From Nonomuraea rubra (GTDB taxonomy: Bacteria > Actinomycetota > Actinomycetes > Streptosporangiales > Streptosporangiaceae), in NCBI RefSeq assembly GCF_014207985.1, contig NZ_JACHMI010000001.1, forward strand, positions 4,633,001 through 4,697,000: a DNA stretch of 64,000 nucleotides, written 5' to 3'. Positions 52,265-60,836 of this stretch are shown here, in pieces (the stretch's first letter is position 1; each line of letters starts with the position of its first letter). Both the position numbers and the translations under genes were made by a program. The notes under the pieces were generated by a model. That model did no database searches and was not told the origin of the DNA. It saw nothing but the letters and a program-made list of their open reading frames with translations.

Positions 52265-54004
52265 CTACTGGGCCAGTGCCCACTTGTCCATGTTCCAGGT
52301 CACGGACGACTGCGCCGGGTTCGGCACGATGTTCTGCAGCTTCTCGTCCCAGGCCAGCATGTTCGGGTGGGCGAACAGCGGGATCGTGGCCAGGTCCTGC
52401 CAGAGCACCTTCTCGATCGCGGCGATCATGGCCGGGTGCTTGGTCTTGTCGACCTCGGCGTTGAGCTTCTTGATGAGGTCGTCGACCTCCTTGTTGGAGT
52501 AGCAGCCGTTGTTGTTCTCCTTGCCGGCCTCGCTGCACTCCTTGACCGTGGTGTACGTCGAGCTCCAGCCGCTCACCTCGGCCGAGCCGGTCCAGGCGAA
52601 CAGCGCCACGTCGTAGGTGTTGGTGGCGAGCGGGCCGCCGGCCTCGAAGAACTTCTCGTCGCCGGCGTCAGTGATCTTGAAGCCCGCCTTGTTGCAGGAG
52701 TCGGCGATGAGCTGCACCTCCTGCGTACGGCGCGGGTTGGGCAGGTTGTGGCCGATCTTCACTTCCATGCCGACCTTGCCGGCCTTCTCCAGCAGCGCCT
52801 TGGCGCCCTCGATGTCGGGCTGGGCGTAGGTCTCCGAGCCGCTGCCCTGGGAGACGGTGGCGTAGTCGGCCTCGAACGGCAGCGTGTTGCGCACCTGCAG
52901 CACCTGTGCCTGCGGTGCGAGCGGCTTGATCAGGTTGTCCACGATGAGCTGCCGGGGCACGCACTTGGCGAACGCCTCGCGCAGCGTCTTGTCCTTGAAG
53001 TCGCTGGAGTCGAAGTTGAAGTCCAGGTGCTCGTAGGTGTAGGCGTCACCGGTCTTCACGGTGATGCCCTGCATGCCTTCGAGCTGGGCGAGCAGGTCGG
53101 GGTTCGGCTGCGGCTCGATCAGGTTGACCTCGCGGTTCTGCAGCGCCTGGGCCTGCTCCTCCTGGGAGACCACCCGCATGACGATGGTCGGTGTGGCCGG
53201 CTTGGCGCCCCACCACTTGTCGTTGGCGGCGAGGGTCAGCGACTGGCCGGGCTGCATGGCGGAGATCTTGTAGGGGCCCGAGGCCGGGAAGAGTGACATG
53301 TCCTTGATGCCGCCCTCGATGACCCAGCCCTCGTTGTAGAACTTGATCACCGCTTCGAGCTTCGCCGCGTCCGCGGCCTGCACCGCGGCGATGAAGTCCG
53401 CCTCGCTCATGCCCGCGGCCTTGTAGGCCACGTGCGCCGGCAGCACGTCAGCGGCGCCGGGGCCGTTGCTCTCCCAGTCGGCGAACGGCTCGGAGTACTC
53501 GAAGGTGAACTTCTTGTCGCCCGCCTTGCACGCCGGGGCCTTGACGAGCTCGACGCCGGTGGTGCCGTCGACCTGGAAGCCCTTGATCTTGCCGGACTTG
53601 GCCGCCCAGTACAGCAGGGCGTCGTCACAGTCGATCGGGTTTCCGTCGGACCAGACGCCCTGGGCGTTGAACTCGTAGTCGACGGTCAGCGGCGAGTCCG
53701 ACGTCTTCGTGTACGTGCCGAAGTCCTTGTCGGGGGTCACCACGCCCTTCTCGCCGTAGTACCAGAAGCCGAGCAGCACCCGCTGCATGGCGGTGCTGTT
53801 GACCAGGTTGTTCACGGCGATGCTGTTGTAGGAGTTGAACTCCTGCTCACCCGCGTAGGTGATGGTCTGGCCCGAGGCGGCGCCGCCAGTGGCCGACTCC
53901 GTCGGCTTGCTCGCCTCGTTGCCGCTCTGCCCGCAAGCGGACAGCAGAAGCGCACCTGCTGTCACCGCCGTGAGGAATCTCCCAAGTCTCCGCCTATGGG
54001 TCAC
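52265..54004 (-). CDS. Peptide ABC transporter substrate-binding lipoprotein (family 5)
   Basis: Lipoprotein signal (RRRLGRFLTAVTAGALLLSAC, lipidated Cys near residue 24, shown in part) followed by a 579-residue SBP family 5 protein. It has the family start NSYNSIAVNNLVNSTAMQRV, VTPDKDFGTYTKTSDSPLTV, SDGNPIDCDDALLYW, GPYKISAMQPGQSLTLAAND and the C-terminal LNAEVDKTKHPAMIAAIEKV with WNMDKWALAQ. It binds peptides or similar amphipathic solutes outside the cell. GTG start with GGAGAG upstream. First gene of the importer operon. Confidence 0.94.
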   Translation of the reverse strand: MTHRRRLGRFLTAVTAGALLLSACGQSGNEASKPTESATGGAASGQTITYAGEQEFNSYNSIAVNNLVNSTAMQRVLLGFWYYGEKGVVTPDKDFGTYTKTSDSPLTVDYEFNAQGVWSDGNPIDCDDALLYWAAKSGKIKGFQVDGTTGVELVKAPACKAGDKKFTFEYSEPFADWESNGPGAADVLPAHVAYKAAGMSEADFIAAVQAADAAKLEAVIKFYNEGWVIEGGIKDMSLFPASGPYKISAMQPGQSLTLAANDKWWGAKPATPTIVMRVVSQEEQAQALQNREVNLIEPQPNPDLLAQLEGMQGITVKTGDAYTYEHLDFNFDSSDFKDKTLREAFAKCVPRQLIVDNLIKPLAPQAQVLQVRNTLPFEADYATVSQGSGSETYAQPDIEGAKALLEKAGKVGMEVKIGHNLPNPRRTQEVQLIADSCNKAGFKITDAGDEKFFEAGGPLATNTYDVALFAWTGSAEVSGWSSTYTTVKECSEAGKENNNGCYSNKEVDDLIKKLNAEVDKTKHPAMIAAIEKVLWQDLATIPLFAHPNMLAWDEKLQNIVPNPAQSSVTWNMDKWALAQ

Positions 54005-54743
54005 GACAGCTCTCCTTTGTGTCCGAACTAGGAACGGCGCTGCTGGTTAATGCGCAACAGGATCATCGGCCAACGTTTCGGACAAATAGCCGTGTCCACA
54101 CTGTTGCGAAGTTGAGATCGACGTCTGTCCGATCTGTAATCAGATGTCAGGGAAATCCACTTTTCGCTGTCCACACTGTAGACAGGAGGGGGCCCTCTGT
54201 GCCAGGGTTTGCGCCAAAGCCGTCGCAAGGCGGAAAGCCCTGCGGGCGTGGGCTTTTACCCGCGAAAGGGTGGGCTCCACGCGCCCTCCGGCCGGCCGGC
54301 CGCTACGGGCCCGCGCCGTGCGCGCCCCGCCCTCGGCGCCGGCGGCCCGGATCTCGTCCGGCATGGTCACAAATGGCGGTTCCATCGTTCGCCGTGACGT
54401 TCTTCCGGCCCTTTCGGCGCCGTCCTGAAGAGATCGTTGATTAATGAATTCCGGTGGTGCCGCTCCGTAATTGGGCGACCCTTTCTTGGTCACCCGCCGC
54501 GGTGGTGACGACCGGTTTGGGAAAGGCGCGGGACACCGCCCTCGGTTCCGCCCTCGGTTCCGCCCCCGGGGAACGTCGACGTCTTCCACCGGGTCTCCCG
54601 TCACGGGGATCAGGTCCTGGATGGGCGGGCCGTGCCGCCCTGCGCGCAGGTGATCACCTCCGCACACATACGTCATCCTGTTGACGGACGAAACGGCAAA
54701 TGTCTACTGTCAAGGAAGTCTCTGCCGAGCCAGGAAGGCCGTG
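54005..54743. other. 739-bp intergenic regulatory region between divergent opp and P450 operons
   Basis: I see no convincing gene. The opp-proximal third is unusually AT-rich. It holds the heptamer TGTCCGA at 54020-54026 and 54126-54132 and its inverse TCGGACA at 54078-54084, a 12-bp direct repeat TGTCCACACTGT at 54093-54104 and 54168-54179, and the palindrome ATCTG-TAAT-CAGAT (54132-54145). A 12-bp tandem repeat CCGCCCTCGGTT lies at 54536-54559. The open frames here have random-looking composition and no ribosome-binding sites. Confidence 0.6.
54681..54710 (+). promoter_or_regulatory. Candidate promoter of the P450 operon
   Basis: TTGACG (54681-54686) and TACTGT (54705-54710) are separated by 18 bp and lie 34 bp before the P450 ATG, in an AT-rich patch. 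Confidence 0.45.
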
Positions 54744-55952
54744 ATGACCACGCCCCAACAGGACACGGAAACCCATGACTTCGACCCCCGCGCTCCTGAG
54801 ACCTTCACCAGCGCCCACGCGCTCTACAAGGAACTGCGCTCGTCCTGCCCGGTCGCGCACAGTACGACCTACGACGGCGGGTTCTGGGCGCTGTTCCGCT
54901 ACGACGACGTCAAGCGCGTCCTCGACGGCCGTGACCTGTTCACCACGTCCGTGCAGAACACCGTGCCGAGGTTCGCCTTCACCGGCCGCCGGCCGCCGCT
55001 GCACCTCGACCCGCCGGAGCACACGGCCTACCGCCGGGTCATCAACCGCTTCTTCACCCGCGACAAGATGGCCGCGCTGGAGCCCCGGGTGCGCGAGCAC
55101 GCCGTGGCGTTGCTGCGGCCGCTCATCGAGGCGGGCGAGGGGGACGTCTCGGTCGACTACGCGCAGAGGTTCCCGGCACACGTGTTCGCGGCGTTCTTCA
55201 ATCTGCCGACCGACCTGGCCGGGCTGATCAAGGAGATCAGCGCCGCGTACGTTGCAGCCATCCAGATCGTCGACACGGATAACGTCGTACGTCTGAGCCG
55301 CCGGCTGTACGAGATCGCGCAGGCGGTGATCGACGAGCGGCGGGCCCGCCCGATGGATCCCGGCCAGGACCTCACCAGCGCCCTCATGGCCGCCGAGTAC
55401 GAGGGCGAGCCGCTGCCACCGGACATGGTGCTCGGCTGCGTCCGGCAGTTGCTGGTGACCGGGATGGTGGCGCCGAGCGTGTTCATCGGGAACATGTTCG
55501 TGCACCTGAGCGGCGACCCCGGGCTCGCCGGGCTGCTGCGCGCCGATCCGTCCCGCATCCCGGCCGCGGTGGAGGAGTTCCTGCGGCTGTACGGGCCGTA
55601 CCGGGGGATGGCCAGGACCGCGCGGCAGGACGTCGAGTTCGGCGGCCGGCTCATCAGGGCGGGGGAGCCGATCGCGCTGGTCTACACCTCCGCCAACCGG
55701 GACGAGAGCGTCTTCCCCGACGGCGAGACGTTCCGCTTCGACCGGCCCAACCTGGCACGCCACCTGGCCTTCGGCGCCGGCGTGCACACCTGCCCCGGCG
55801 CTCCGCTGGCCCGCATGATGCTGGTCACGACGCTGGAGGAGGCGCTGGCGCGGACGTCGGCGTTCGAGGTGAGCGGCGAGATCAAGATGGCGAGCTGGGC
55901 CGAGTGGGGCACCAACGCGGTCCCGATGCGCTTCACCGAGGCCTCCCAGTGA
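54744..55952 (+). CDS. Cytochrome P450 lacking the usual I-helix acid/alcohol pair
   Basis: 402-residue bacterial class I P450: heme-binding loop FGAGVHTCPGAPLAR (Cys350), K-helix ExxR in EEFLRLYGPYR (Glu278, Arg281) and HLDPPEHTAYRRVINRFF in the C-helix region. The I-helix, normally AG-x-(D/E)-T, reads VTGMVAPSVFIG (about 238-249), so the acid and threonine that handle protons for O2 activation are absent. This suggests substrate-assisted or non-classical chemistry. ATG 54744 follows AGGAAGG. Its stop is buried in a 15-bp repeat that contains the next gene's start. No ferredoxin gene is adjacent. Confidence 0.92.
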   Translation: MTTPQQDTETHDFDPRAPETFTSAHALYKELRSSCPVAHSTTYDGGFWALFRYDDVKRVLDGRDLFTTSVQNTVPRFAFTGRRPPLHLDPPEHTAYRRVINRFFTRDKMAALEPRVREHAVALLRPLIEAGEGDVSVDYAQRFPAHVFAAFFNLPTDLAGLIKEISAAYVAAIQIVDTDNVVRLSRRLYEIAQAVIDERRARPMDPGQDLTSALMAAEYEGEPLPPDMVLGCVRQLLVTGMVAPSVFIGNMFVHLSGDPGLAGLLRADPSRIPAAVEEFLRLYGPYRGMARTARQDVEFGGRLIRAGEPIALVYTSANRDESVFPDGETFRFDRPNLARHLAFGAGVHTCPGAPLARMMLVTTLEEALARTSAFEVSGEIKMASWAEWGTNAVPMRFTEASQ

Positions 55953-56005
55953 GCGGCCCCCCAGTGAGCGGCCCCCCGGTGAGCGGTCCTCCGGTGAGCG
56001 GGCCA
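55949..56005 (+). repeat. 15-bp tandem repeat (x4) at the P450-P450 junction
   Basis: Four units GTGAGCGG-(C/T)CC-(C/T)C-(A/G) start at 55949, 55964, 55979 and 55994. Each begins with an in-frame GTG, and the first contains the stop codon of the upstream gene. Confidence 0.9.
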
Positions 56006-57181
56006 GAACATGACGACTTCGATCCCGAGGCGGCCGGTTCCGTCGAGGAGAGCCTGGCGATGTACGCGCGGCTGCGCTCCTCCTGCCCGGTGGCCCGCAG
56101 CAGCAGGCACGGCGGCTTCTGGGCGCTGACCCGCTACGCCGACGTGGCCGCCGCGGCCTCGGACCCCGTCACGTTCATCTCCTCGGTGCGCGCCGTCGTC
56201 CCGAGCGACCCCCGGGGCCTGCGCCGCCCGCCGCTCAACTACGACGCCCCCGCCCACACCCCGTACCGCAGAGCCCTGGACCGCACCCTCCAGCGGGCCC
56301 GCATCGACCGCCTGGAGCCGCGGTTGCGCGCGCACGCCGCCCGCGAGCTGACCCCGCTCGTCGAGCGCGGCGGCGGCGACATCGCGCAGGAGTTCGGCGC
56401 CGTCTTCCCCGCCTGGGTCACCACCGAGTGGCTCAACCTGGACCCGCACCTGGCCCCCGAGCTGGCCGCCACCGCAGCCCGCTGGGTGCGCGCCTGGCGT
56501 GACCTGGACCGGGAGGTGGTGAACGAGACCAGCGAGCGCATGTACGCGATGGCCCGCGACCTGGTCCGCGATCGCCGCGCGGCACCGCGCCCGGTGGAGG
56601 AGGACCCGGCCTCCTCGCTGCTGGCCGAGCGCCCAGGCGGCCGGCCGCTGGAGGCGGAGCACATCGTCGGCGCGCTGCGCCAGTGCCTGGTGGTGGGCAT
56701 GGTGGCGCCGCCCATCCTGCTCGGCTCCATCTGCGTCCACCTGGCGCGGCACCGGGAGCTGCAGTCGGAGCTGCGGGCGCGCCCGGAGCTGCTGCCGGCC
56801 GCGCTGGAGGAGTTCCTGCGCCTGTTCACGCCCTACCGCGGCTTCGCCCGCACGGTCAGCGCGGAGATCGAGCTGCACGGGCGGCGGATCCGCCCGGGCG
56901 AGCCGGTCACCCTCGTCTACGCCTCCGCGAACCGGGATGAGGCGGTCTTCCCCGACCCTGACACGTTCGTCCAGGGCCGCCCCAACATCGCGGCGCACCT
57001 GGCCTTCGGGCGCGGCCGGCACGCCTGCGCCGGCATGCCGCTGGCCAGGCTGTCGATGCGCCTCGCCCTGGAGGAGCTGCTGCGGCGCACCTCCGCGATC
57101 GAGGCCGGCGGCCCGGTCGAGAGCGCGCGGATGCCCGAGATCGGTGCGGTGTCCGTCCCTGTACGACTCCGCCCGGCCTGA
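55949..57181 (+). CDS. Second cytochrome P450, translationally coupled, same I-helix variant
   Basis: About 400 residues: heme loop FGRGRHACAGMPLAR (Cys360), ExxR in EEFLRLFTPYR, C-helix NYDAPAHTPYRRALDRTL. The I-helix again lacks acid and alcohol (VVGMVAPPILLGS). It is clearly a paralogue of the upstream P450. The N-terminus is PPVSG repeats: GTG occurs in frame at 55949, 55964, 55979 and 55994, the first overlapping the upstream stop by 4 bp. The conserved part (DFDPEAAGSVEESLAMY) starts just after. The two may act in sequence or as a heterodimer on one substrate. Confidence 0.92.
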   Translation: MSGPPVSGPPVSGPPVSGPEHDDFDPEAAGSVEESLAMYARLRSSCPVARSSRHGGFWALTRYADVAAAASDPVTFISSVRAVVPSDPRGLRRPPLNYDAPAHTPYRRALDRTLQRARIDRLEPRLRAHAARELTPLVERGGGDIAQEFGAVFPAWVTTEWLNLDPHLAPELAATAARWVRAWRDLDREVVNETSERMYAMARDLVRDRRAAPRPVEEDPASSLLAERPGGRPLEAEHIVGALRQCLVVGMVAPPILLGSICVHLARHRELQSELRARPELLPAALEEFLRLFTPYRGFARTVSAEIELHGRRIRPGEPVTLVYASANRDEAVFPDPDTFVQGRPNIAAHLAFGRGRHACAGMPLARLSMRLALEELLRRTSAIEAGGPVESARMPEIGAVSVPVRLRPA

Positions 57182-57226
57182 GATGTACGACGAATCGATT
57201 GCGTGCGTATGCGTAAGCGTTATCCA

Positions 57227-57238
57227 TATACTCCTACG
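57227..57238 (+). promoter_or_regulatory. -10 element placing transcription start at the PaaX-family GTG
   Basis: TATACT at 57227-57232 is followed by 6 nt and then GTG at 57239, the spacing of a leaderless actinomycete transcript. The -35 region is poorly conserved. Confidence 0.45.
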
Positions 57239-58162
57239 GTGACTGACGGTGCATGGACCGAGGCAGGCGGCGTCGATCTTCCACGTTTCCAGGTGGGCGC
57301 GCCACCGCAGCATCTGATCACGACGCTGCTGGGCGACTACTGGATCAGCCGGTCCGAGCAGCTCCCGTCGGCGGCGCTGGTGCGGCTGGCCGAGGAGTTC
57401 GGCGTGTCGGCGGTGGCGGCCCGCGCGGCGCTGTCGCGGCTGGCACGGCGGGACCTGCTGGAGTCGTCCAAGGTGGGGCGGCGCACCTACTACCGGCTCA
57501 CCGACCGGGCCGCCGCGGTGCTGCTCGACGGCCGGCAGCGGATCATGTCGTTCGGGCTGGAGCAGGGCGCCTGGGACGGGACGTGGGTGCTCGCCGCGTT
57601 CTCGATCTCGGAGGAGCAGCGCGACCTGCGGCACGCGCTGCGTTCCCGGCTGCGCTGGCTCGGCTTCGCCCCCCTGTACGACGGGCTCTGGGTCTCCCCG
57701 AGGGCGGACGCCGACGACGCCGCGGCCGTGCTCGCCGAGCTGGAGGTGCCCACGTCCACGATCTTCCGCGCCCAGGCCCTCGACCTGGCCGGCATGCGGG
57801 CGCCGCAGGAGGCGTGGGACTTCGACCAGCTCCGTCGCACCTACGAGGGGTTCGTGGCGCAGTACTCGCCGCTGCTGGCCCGCGTGCGCAACGGGACCGT
57901 GGGCGCGTCCGAGGCCCTGGTGGCGCGTACGGGGATCATGGACACCTGGCGCACGTTCCCCAACCATGACCCCGACCTGCCCGCCGAGCTGCTGCCCGAC
58001 GGCTGGCCCAGGAGCGCGGCCAGGGACGTGTTCGTGGAGATCTACGACACGCTGGGCACGCTCGCCGAGTTCCGCGTGAAGCAGATCGTCGCCGAGTTCG
58101 ATCCCGGCCTGGCCGAGCTGGTGGCGCACCACCGCACCAGCCTGATCCTCTCCCCCCGCTAG
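57239..58162 (+). CDS. PaaX-family transcriptional regulator
   Basis: 307 residues with the PaaX order: N-terminal winged helix (LITTLLGDYWISRSEQLPSA, LVRLAEEFGVSAVAARAALS, RLARRDLLESSKVGRRTYYR), a central domain (WDGTWVLAAFSISEEQRDLR, WLGFAPLYDGLWVSPRA) and a helical C-terminal part (DPDLPAELLPDGWPRSAARD). PaaX proteins are repressors that respond to acyl-CoA compounds. It sits between the P450 pair and the transporter/CoA-enzyme operon and may control both. The frame opens at 57203, but GTG 57239 fits a leaderless start. A strong hairpin follows at 58167. Confidence 0.9.
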   Translation: MTDGAWTEAGGVDLPRFQVGAPPQHLITTLLGDYWISRSEQLPSAALVRLAEEFGVSAVAARAALSRLARRDLLESSKVGRRTYYRLTDRAAAVLLDGRQRIMSFGLEQGAWDGTWVLAAFSISEEQRDLRHALRSRLRWLGFAPLYDGLWVSPRADADDAAAVLAELEVPTSTIFRAQALDLAGMRAPQEAWDFDQLRRTYEGFVAQYSPLLARVRNGTVGASEALVARTGIMDTWRTFPNHDPDLPAELLPDGWPRSAARDVFVEIYDTLGTLAEFRVKQIVAEFDPGLAELVAHHRTSLILSPR

Positions 58163-58166
58163 ATCC

Positions 58167-58193
58167 GGCGCGCTCGCCGGCGGCGAGCGCGCC
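58167..58193 (+). terminator. Strong hairpin after the PaaX-family gene
   Basis: GGCGCGCTCGCC (58167-58178) and GGCGAGCGCGCC (58182-58193) form a perfect 12-bp stem with a 3-nt loop, 4 bp after the stop. Confidence 0.75.
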
Positions 58194-58223
58194 CGTGTCC
58201 CCTCTCCTCCGCACCGCGACCCC

Positions 58224-58281
58224 TTGACAGACGTGCGCTCTTAGATGTGACATTAATTCGCACGATCGCAACGAGTGTTGC
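58224..58281 (+). promoter_or_regulatory. Promoter region of the amino-acid transporter/CoA-enzyme operon
   Basis: A consensus -35 TTGACA at 58224-58229 lies in a locally AT-rich stretch (GACATTAATTCG downstream), and GCAAC/GTTGC (58268-58272 and 58277-58281) forms a small inverted repeat that could be an operator, for example for the PaaX-family protein. Confidence 0.45.
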
Positions 58282-58309
58282 AACATGATCCGGGTTCCGG
58301 AGGACCACC

Positions 58310-59203
58310 ATGAGATTGCCCAGGATCACCCGCGCGGCCACGGCGGCCCTGACCCTCGCCACCGCCGCGGCCTGCGGCGCGAACGGCGGCGAGCCGGCCG
58401 GAGCGGCCGGCGGAACGGCCCTCTCCGGCCGCCTACCCGATGCCATCAAGGAAGCGGGCGTCATCCGATTCGCCGGGGATTCCCACCCTCCCTACCGGAT
58501 CGTCGGCAACGACGGGAAGACGGTGACCGGCATCGACAAGGAACTACAGGAAGCCCTCGGCAAGGTCCTGGGAGTCCGCACCGAGATCTCGATCGTCAAC
58601 GGCCTGCCCGCCGCGCTGTCCGGCATGCTCGCCTCCCGCTACGACGCCTTCAACGGCCCGGTCAAGGACACCGCCGAGCGCGAGAAGCAGTTCGACGCCA
58701 TCGTCTGGATGGTCAGCCGCACCTCCTACCTCATCCCCAAGGCGGGCTCCGCCGCCGTCAAGAGCTCGGGAGACCTGTGCGGCAAGCGCGTCGCGGGCAC
58801 CGCGGGCAGCGTCGTGGAGGACCAGGCCAAGCGCCTGAGCGAGTGGTGCGCCCAGCAGGGCAAACCGGCGCTCGCGTTCATCGGCCTGGCCGACACCAAC
58901 GGCACGATCCTGGCCGCCAAGTCCGGTCGCGCCGACGCCGCCGGCATGACCGAGAGCGCCGCGATCGACGCGATGGCCAAGGAGAAGGACGCCTTCACGT
59001 ACGTGACGCAGACCGACGAGCAGGGCGCCGGCGTCGACCAGCTCGCCATGCTGGTGCCCAAGTCGAGCGGCCTGGGCCCGGTCATGCTGGAGGCGTTCAA
59101 GGAGATCTTCAAGAACGGCGAGTACCGGCGCATCGCCGACAAGTACGGCCTGCAGAACGTGACGGTGGACGAGCCCAAGCTGAACACCGCGGCGGCCCAA
59201 TGA
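58310..59203 (+). CDS. Amino-acid-type ABC transporter substrate-binding lipoprotein (family 3)
   Basis: Lipoprotein signal ([12 protein letters not shown], lipidated Cys near 23) and an SBP family 3 core: [86 protein letters not shown]. Such proteins bind amino acids or small carboxylated relatives. CGGAGGACC precedes the ATG. It opens an operon with the permease, ATPase, CapA-like protein and CoA enzymes, so its ligand may feed that pathway. Confidence 0.92.
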   Translation: MRLPRITRAATAALTLATAAACGANGGEPAGAAGGTALSGRLPDAIKEAGVIRFAGDSHPPYRIVGNDGKTVTGIDKELQEALGKVLGVRTEISIVNGLPAALSGMLASRYDAFNGPVKDTAEREKQFDAIVWMVSRTSYLIPKAGSAAVKSSGDLCGKRVAGTAGSVVEDQAKRLSEWCAQQGKPALAFIGLADTNGTILAAKSGRADAAGMTESAAIDAMAKEKDAFTYVTQTDEQGAGVDQLAMLVPKSSGLGPVMLEAFKEIFKNGEYRRIADKYGLQNVTVDEPKLNTAAAQ

Positions 59204-60045
59204 GCGAGATCACCGTCCCAGCCGATGTCGCCGCCGCCCGCCCCCGGGTGCGCCCGCTGCGCTGGCTGGCCGGAGCGGTGCTGCTCGTGCTGGCCGCCCA
59301 GCTCGGCTGGTTCCTCGTCACCAACCCGCGCTTCGAGTGGCCGGTCGTCGCCGAGTACCTGCTCGACCCCAACATCCTGGCGGGGCTCGGCATGTCGCTG
59401 CTGCTCACCGTGATCGCCATGACGCTGGGCGGCGGGCTCGGCGTGCTGCTGGCCGCCGGCCGGCTGAGCGGCTTCAAGCCGGTCGCGTGGGCGTGCGGCG
59501 GGTACGTGGCGGTCTTCCGCGGCATCCCGCCGCTGGTGCAGCTCATCTTCTGGTTCAACCTCGGCTACCTGCTGCCGCGCCTCTCGCTCGGCATTCCGTT
59601 CGGGCCGACCTTCGCCTCGTGGCCGACGAACGCGGTGATCAGCTCGCTGACCGCCGCCGTCCTCGGGCTCACGCTGCACGAGGCGGCGTACATGGCCGAG
59701 ATCGTCAGGGCCGGGATCCTGGCCGTGGACGGTGGCCAGCGCGACGCGGCCCGCGCCATGGGCTTCACGCCGAGGCAGAGCTTCGTCAAGGTCGTGCTGC
59801 CGCAGGCCATGCGGGTGATCATCCCGCCCACCGGCAGCCAGTTCATCAGCCTGCTCAAGGGCACCTCGCTGGTCAGCGTGATCGCGATGGCCGACCTGCT
59901 CTACTCCGTGCAGGTGATCTACAACCGGACCTACCAGATCGTGCCGTTGCTCATCGTCGCCTGCGCCTGGTACCTGGCGGTGGTGACCGTACTGTCGCTC
60001 GGGCAGCGGCGCCTGGAGCGGCACTTCGGAAGGGGGAGGCGGTGA
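59200..60045 (+). CDS. Amino-acid ABC transporter permease (HisMQ type)
   Basis: 281 residues, with an additional N-terminal helix ([19 protein letters not shown]) before the HisMQ core. The core has [40 protein letters not shown] and the EAA loop [23 protein letters not shown] 59200 overlaps the binding-protein stop by 4 bp. As a single permease it would form a homodimer. Confidence 0.92.
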   Translation: MSEITVPADVAAARPRVRPLRWLAGAVLLVLAAQLGWFLVTNPRFEWPVVAEYLLDPNILAGLGMSLLLTVIAMTLGGGLGVLLAAGRLSGFKPVAWACGGYVAVFRGIPPLVQLIFWFNLGYLLPRLSLGIPFGPTFASWPTNAVISSLTAAVLGLTLHEAAYMAEIVRAGILAVDGGQRDAARAMGFTPRQSFVKVVLPQAMRVIIPPTGSQFISLLKGTSLVSVIAMADLLYSVQVIYNRTYQIVPLLIVACAWYLAVVTVLSLGQRRLERHFGRGRR

Positions 60046-60836
60046 AGCCGGTCCTCAGCGTCCAGAACGTGCGCAAGCGCTTCGGCGAGCACGTGGCGCT
60101 CGACGGGGTGAGCCTGGACGTGCGCGAAGGCGAGGTCGTCACCGTGATCGGCCCGTCCGGGTCAGGGAAGTCCACCCTGGTGCGCTGCGTCCACCAGCTG
60201 GAGGCGATCGACGGCGGCGCCATGTACCTCGACGGCGAGCTGCTCGGCTACGAGTTCCACCGCGGCCACCTGCGGCCCCTGCCGGACCGGCGGGTCGCGG
60301 CCCAGCGCGGCCGCATGGGCATGGTCTTCCAGCAGTTCAACCTGTTCGCCCACTGGAGCGTGCTGCGCAACCTCACCGAGGCGCAGGTCGCCGTGCACGG
60401 CCGCGAGCCCGCGCGGGCCCGCGAGGAGGCGCTGCGCCTGCTGGAGCGGGTGGGGCTGACCGGCAAGGCGGACGCCCACCCGGGGCAGCTGTCCGGCGGC
60501 CAGCAGCAGCGCGTCGCCATCGCCCGGGCCCTGGCCACCGGCCCCCGGATCATGCTGTTCGACGAGCCCACCAGCGCGCTGGACCCCGAGCTGGTGGACG
60601 AGGTGCTGAGCGTCGTCCGCGACCTGGCCGCCGGCGGCATGACCATGATCATCGTCACGCACGAGATGAGCTTCGCCCGCGAGGTCGCCGACCGCTGCGT
60701 CTTCATGGAGCACGGGCGCGTCGTCGAGACCGGCACGCCCGAGGAGATCTTCGACCGTCCCGGCTCGCCGCGCCTGCGCGCGTTCCTGTCGCGCTTCTCG
60801 CAGGAACGCCACCCGGAGAAGGAGAGAGCCCGATGA
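60042..60836 (+). CDS. Amino-acid ABC transporter ATP-binding protein (GlnQ type)
   Basis: 264-residue ATPase: Walker [18 protein letters not shown]-loop [20 protein letters not shown], signature [18 protein letters not shown], Walker [20 protein letters not shown] and switch His in [17 protein letters not shown] slightly longer loop ([20 protein letters not shown]) sits before the Q-loop, as in some actinomycete GlnQ proteins. GTG overlaps the permease stop by 4 bp. Confidence 0.94.
   Translation: MKPVLSVQNVRKRFGEHVALDGVSLDVREGEVVTVIGPSGSGKSTLVRCVHQLEAIDGGAMYLDGELLGYEFHRGHLRPLPDRRVAAQRGRMGMVFQQFNLFAHWSVLRNLTEAQVAVHGREPARAREEALRLLERVGLTGKADAHPGQLSGGQQQRVAIARALATGPRIMLFDEPTSALDPELVDEVLSVVRDLAAGGMTMIIVTHEMSFAREVADRCVFMEHGRVVETGTPEEIFDRPGSPRLRAFLSRFSQERHPEKERAR

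Noticed and set aside
54019..54444. 141-residue plus-strand frame in the same gap
   Set aside because: Basic, repetitive and motif-free; no ribosome-binding site; overlaps the importer's presumed promoter.
54140..54676. 178-residue minus-strand frame in the opp-P450 gap
   Set aside because: No start signal, random-looking composition, and it spans promoter-like and repeat elements.
57239..58162. Treating the PaaX-family protein as the regulator of the paa locus
   Set aside because: It lies 14 kb away next to unrelated operons, and a TetR-type PaaR candidate with a matching operator is present at the paa locus.
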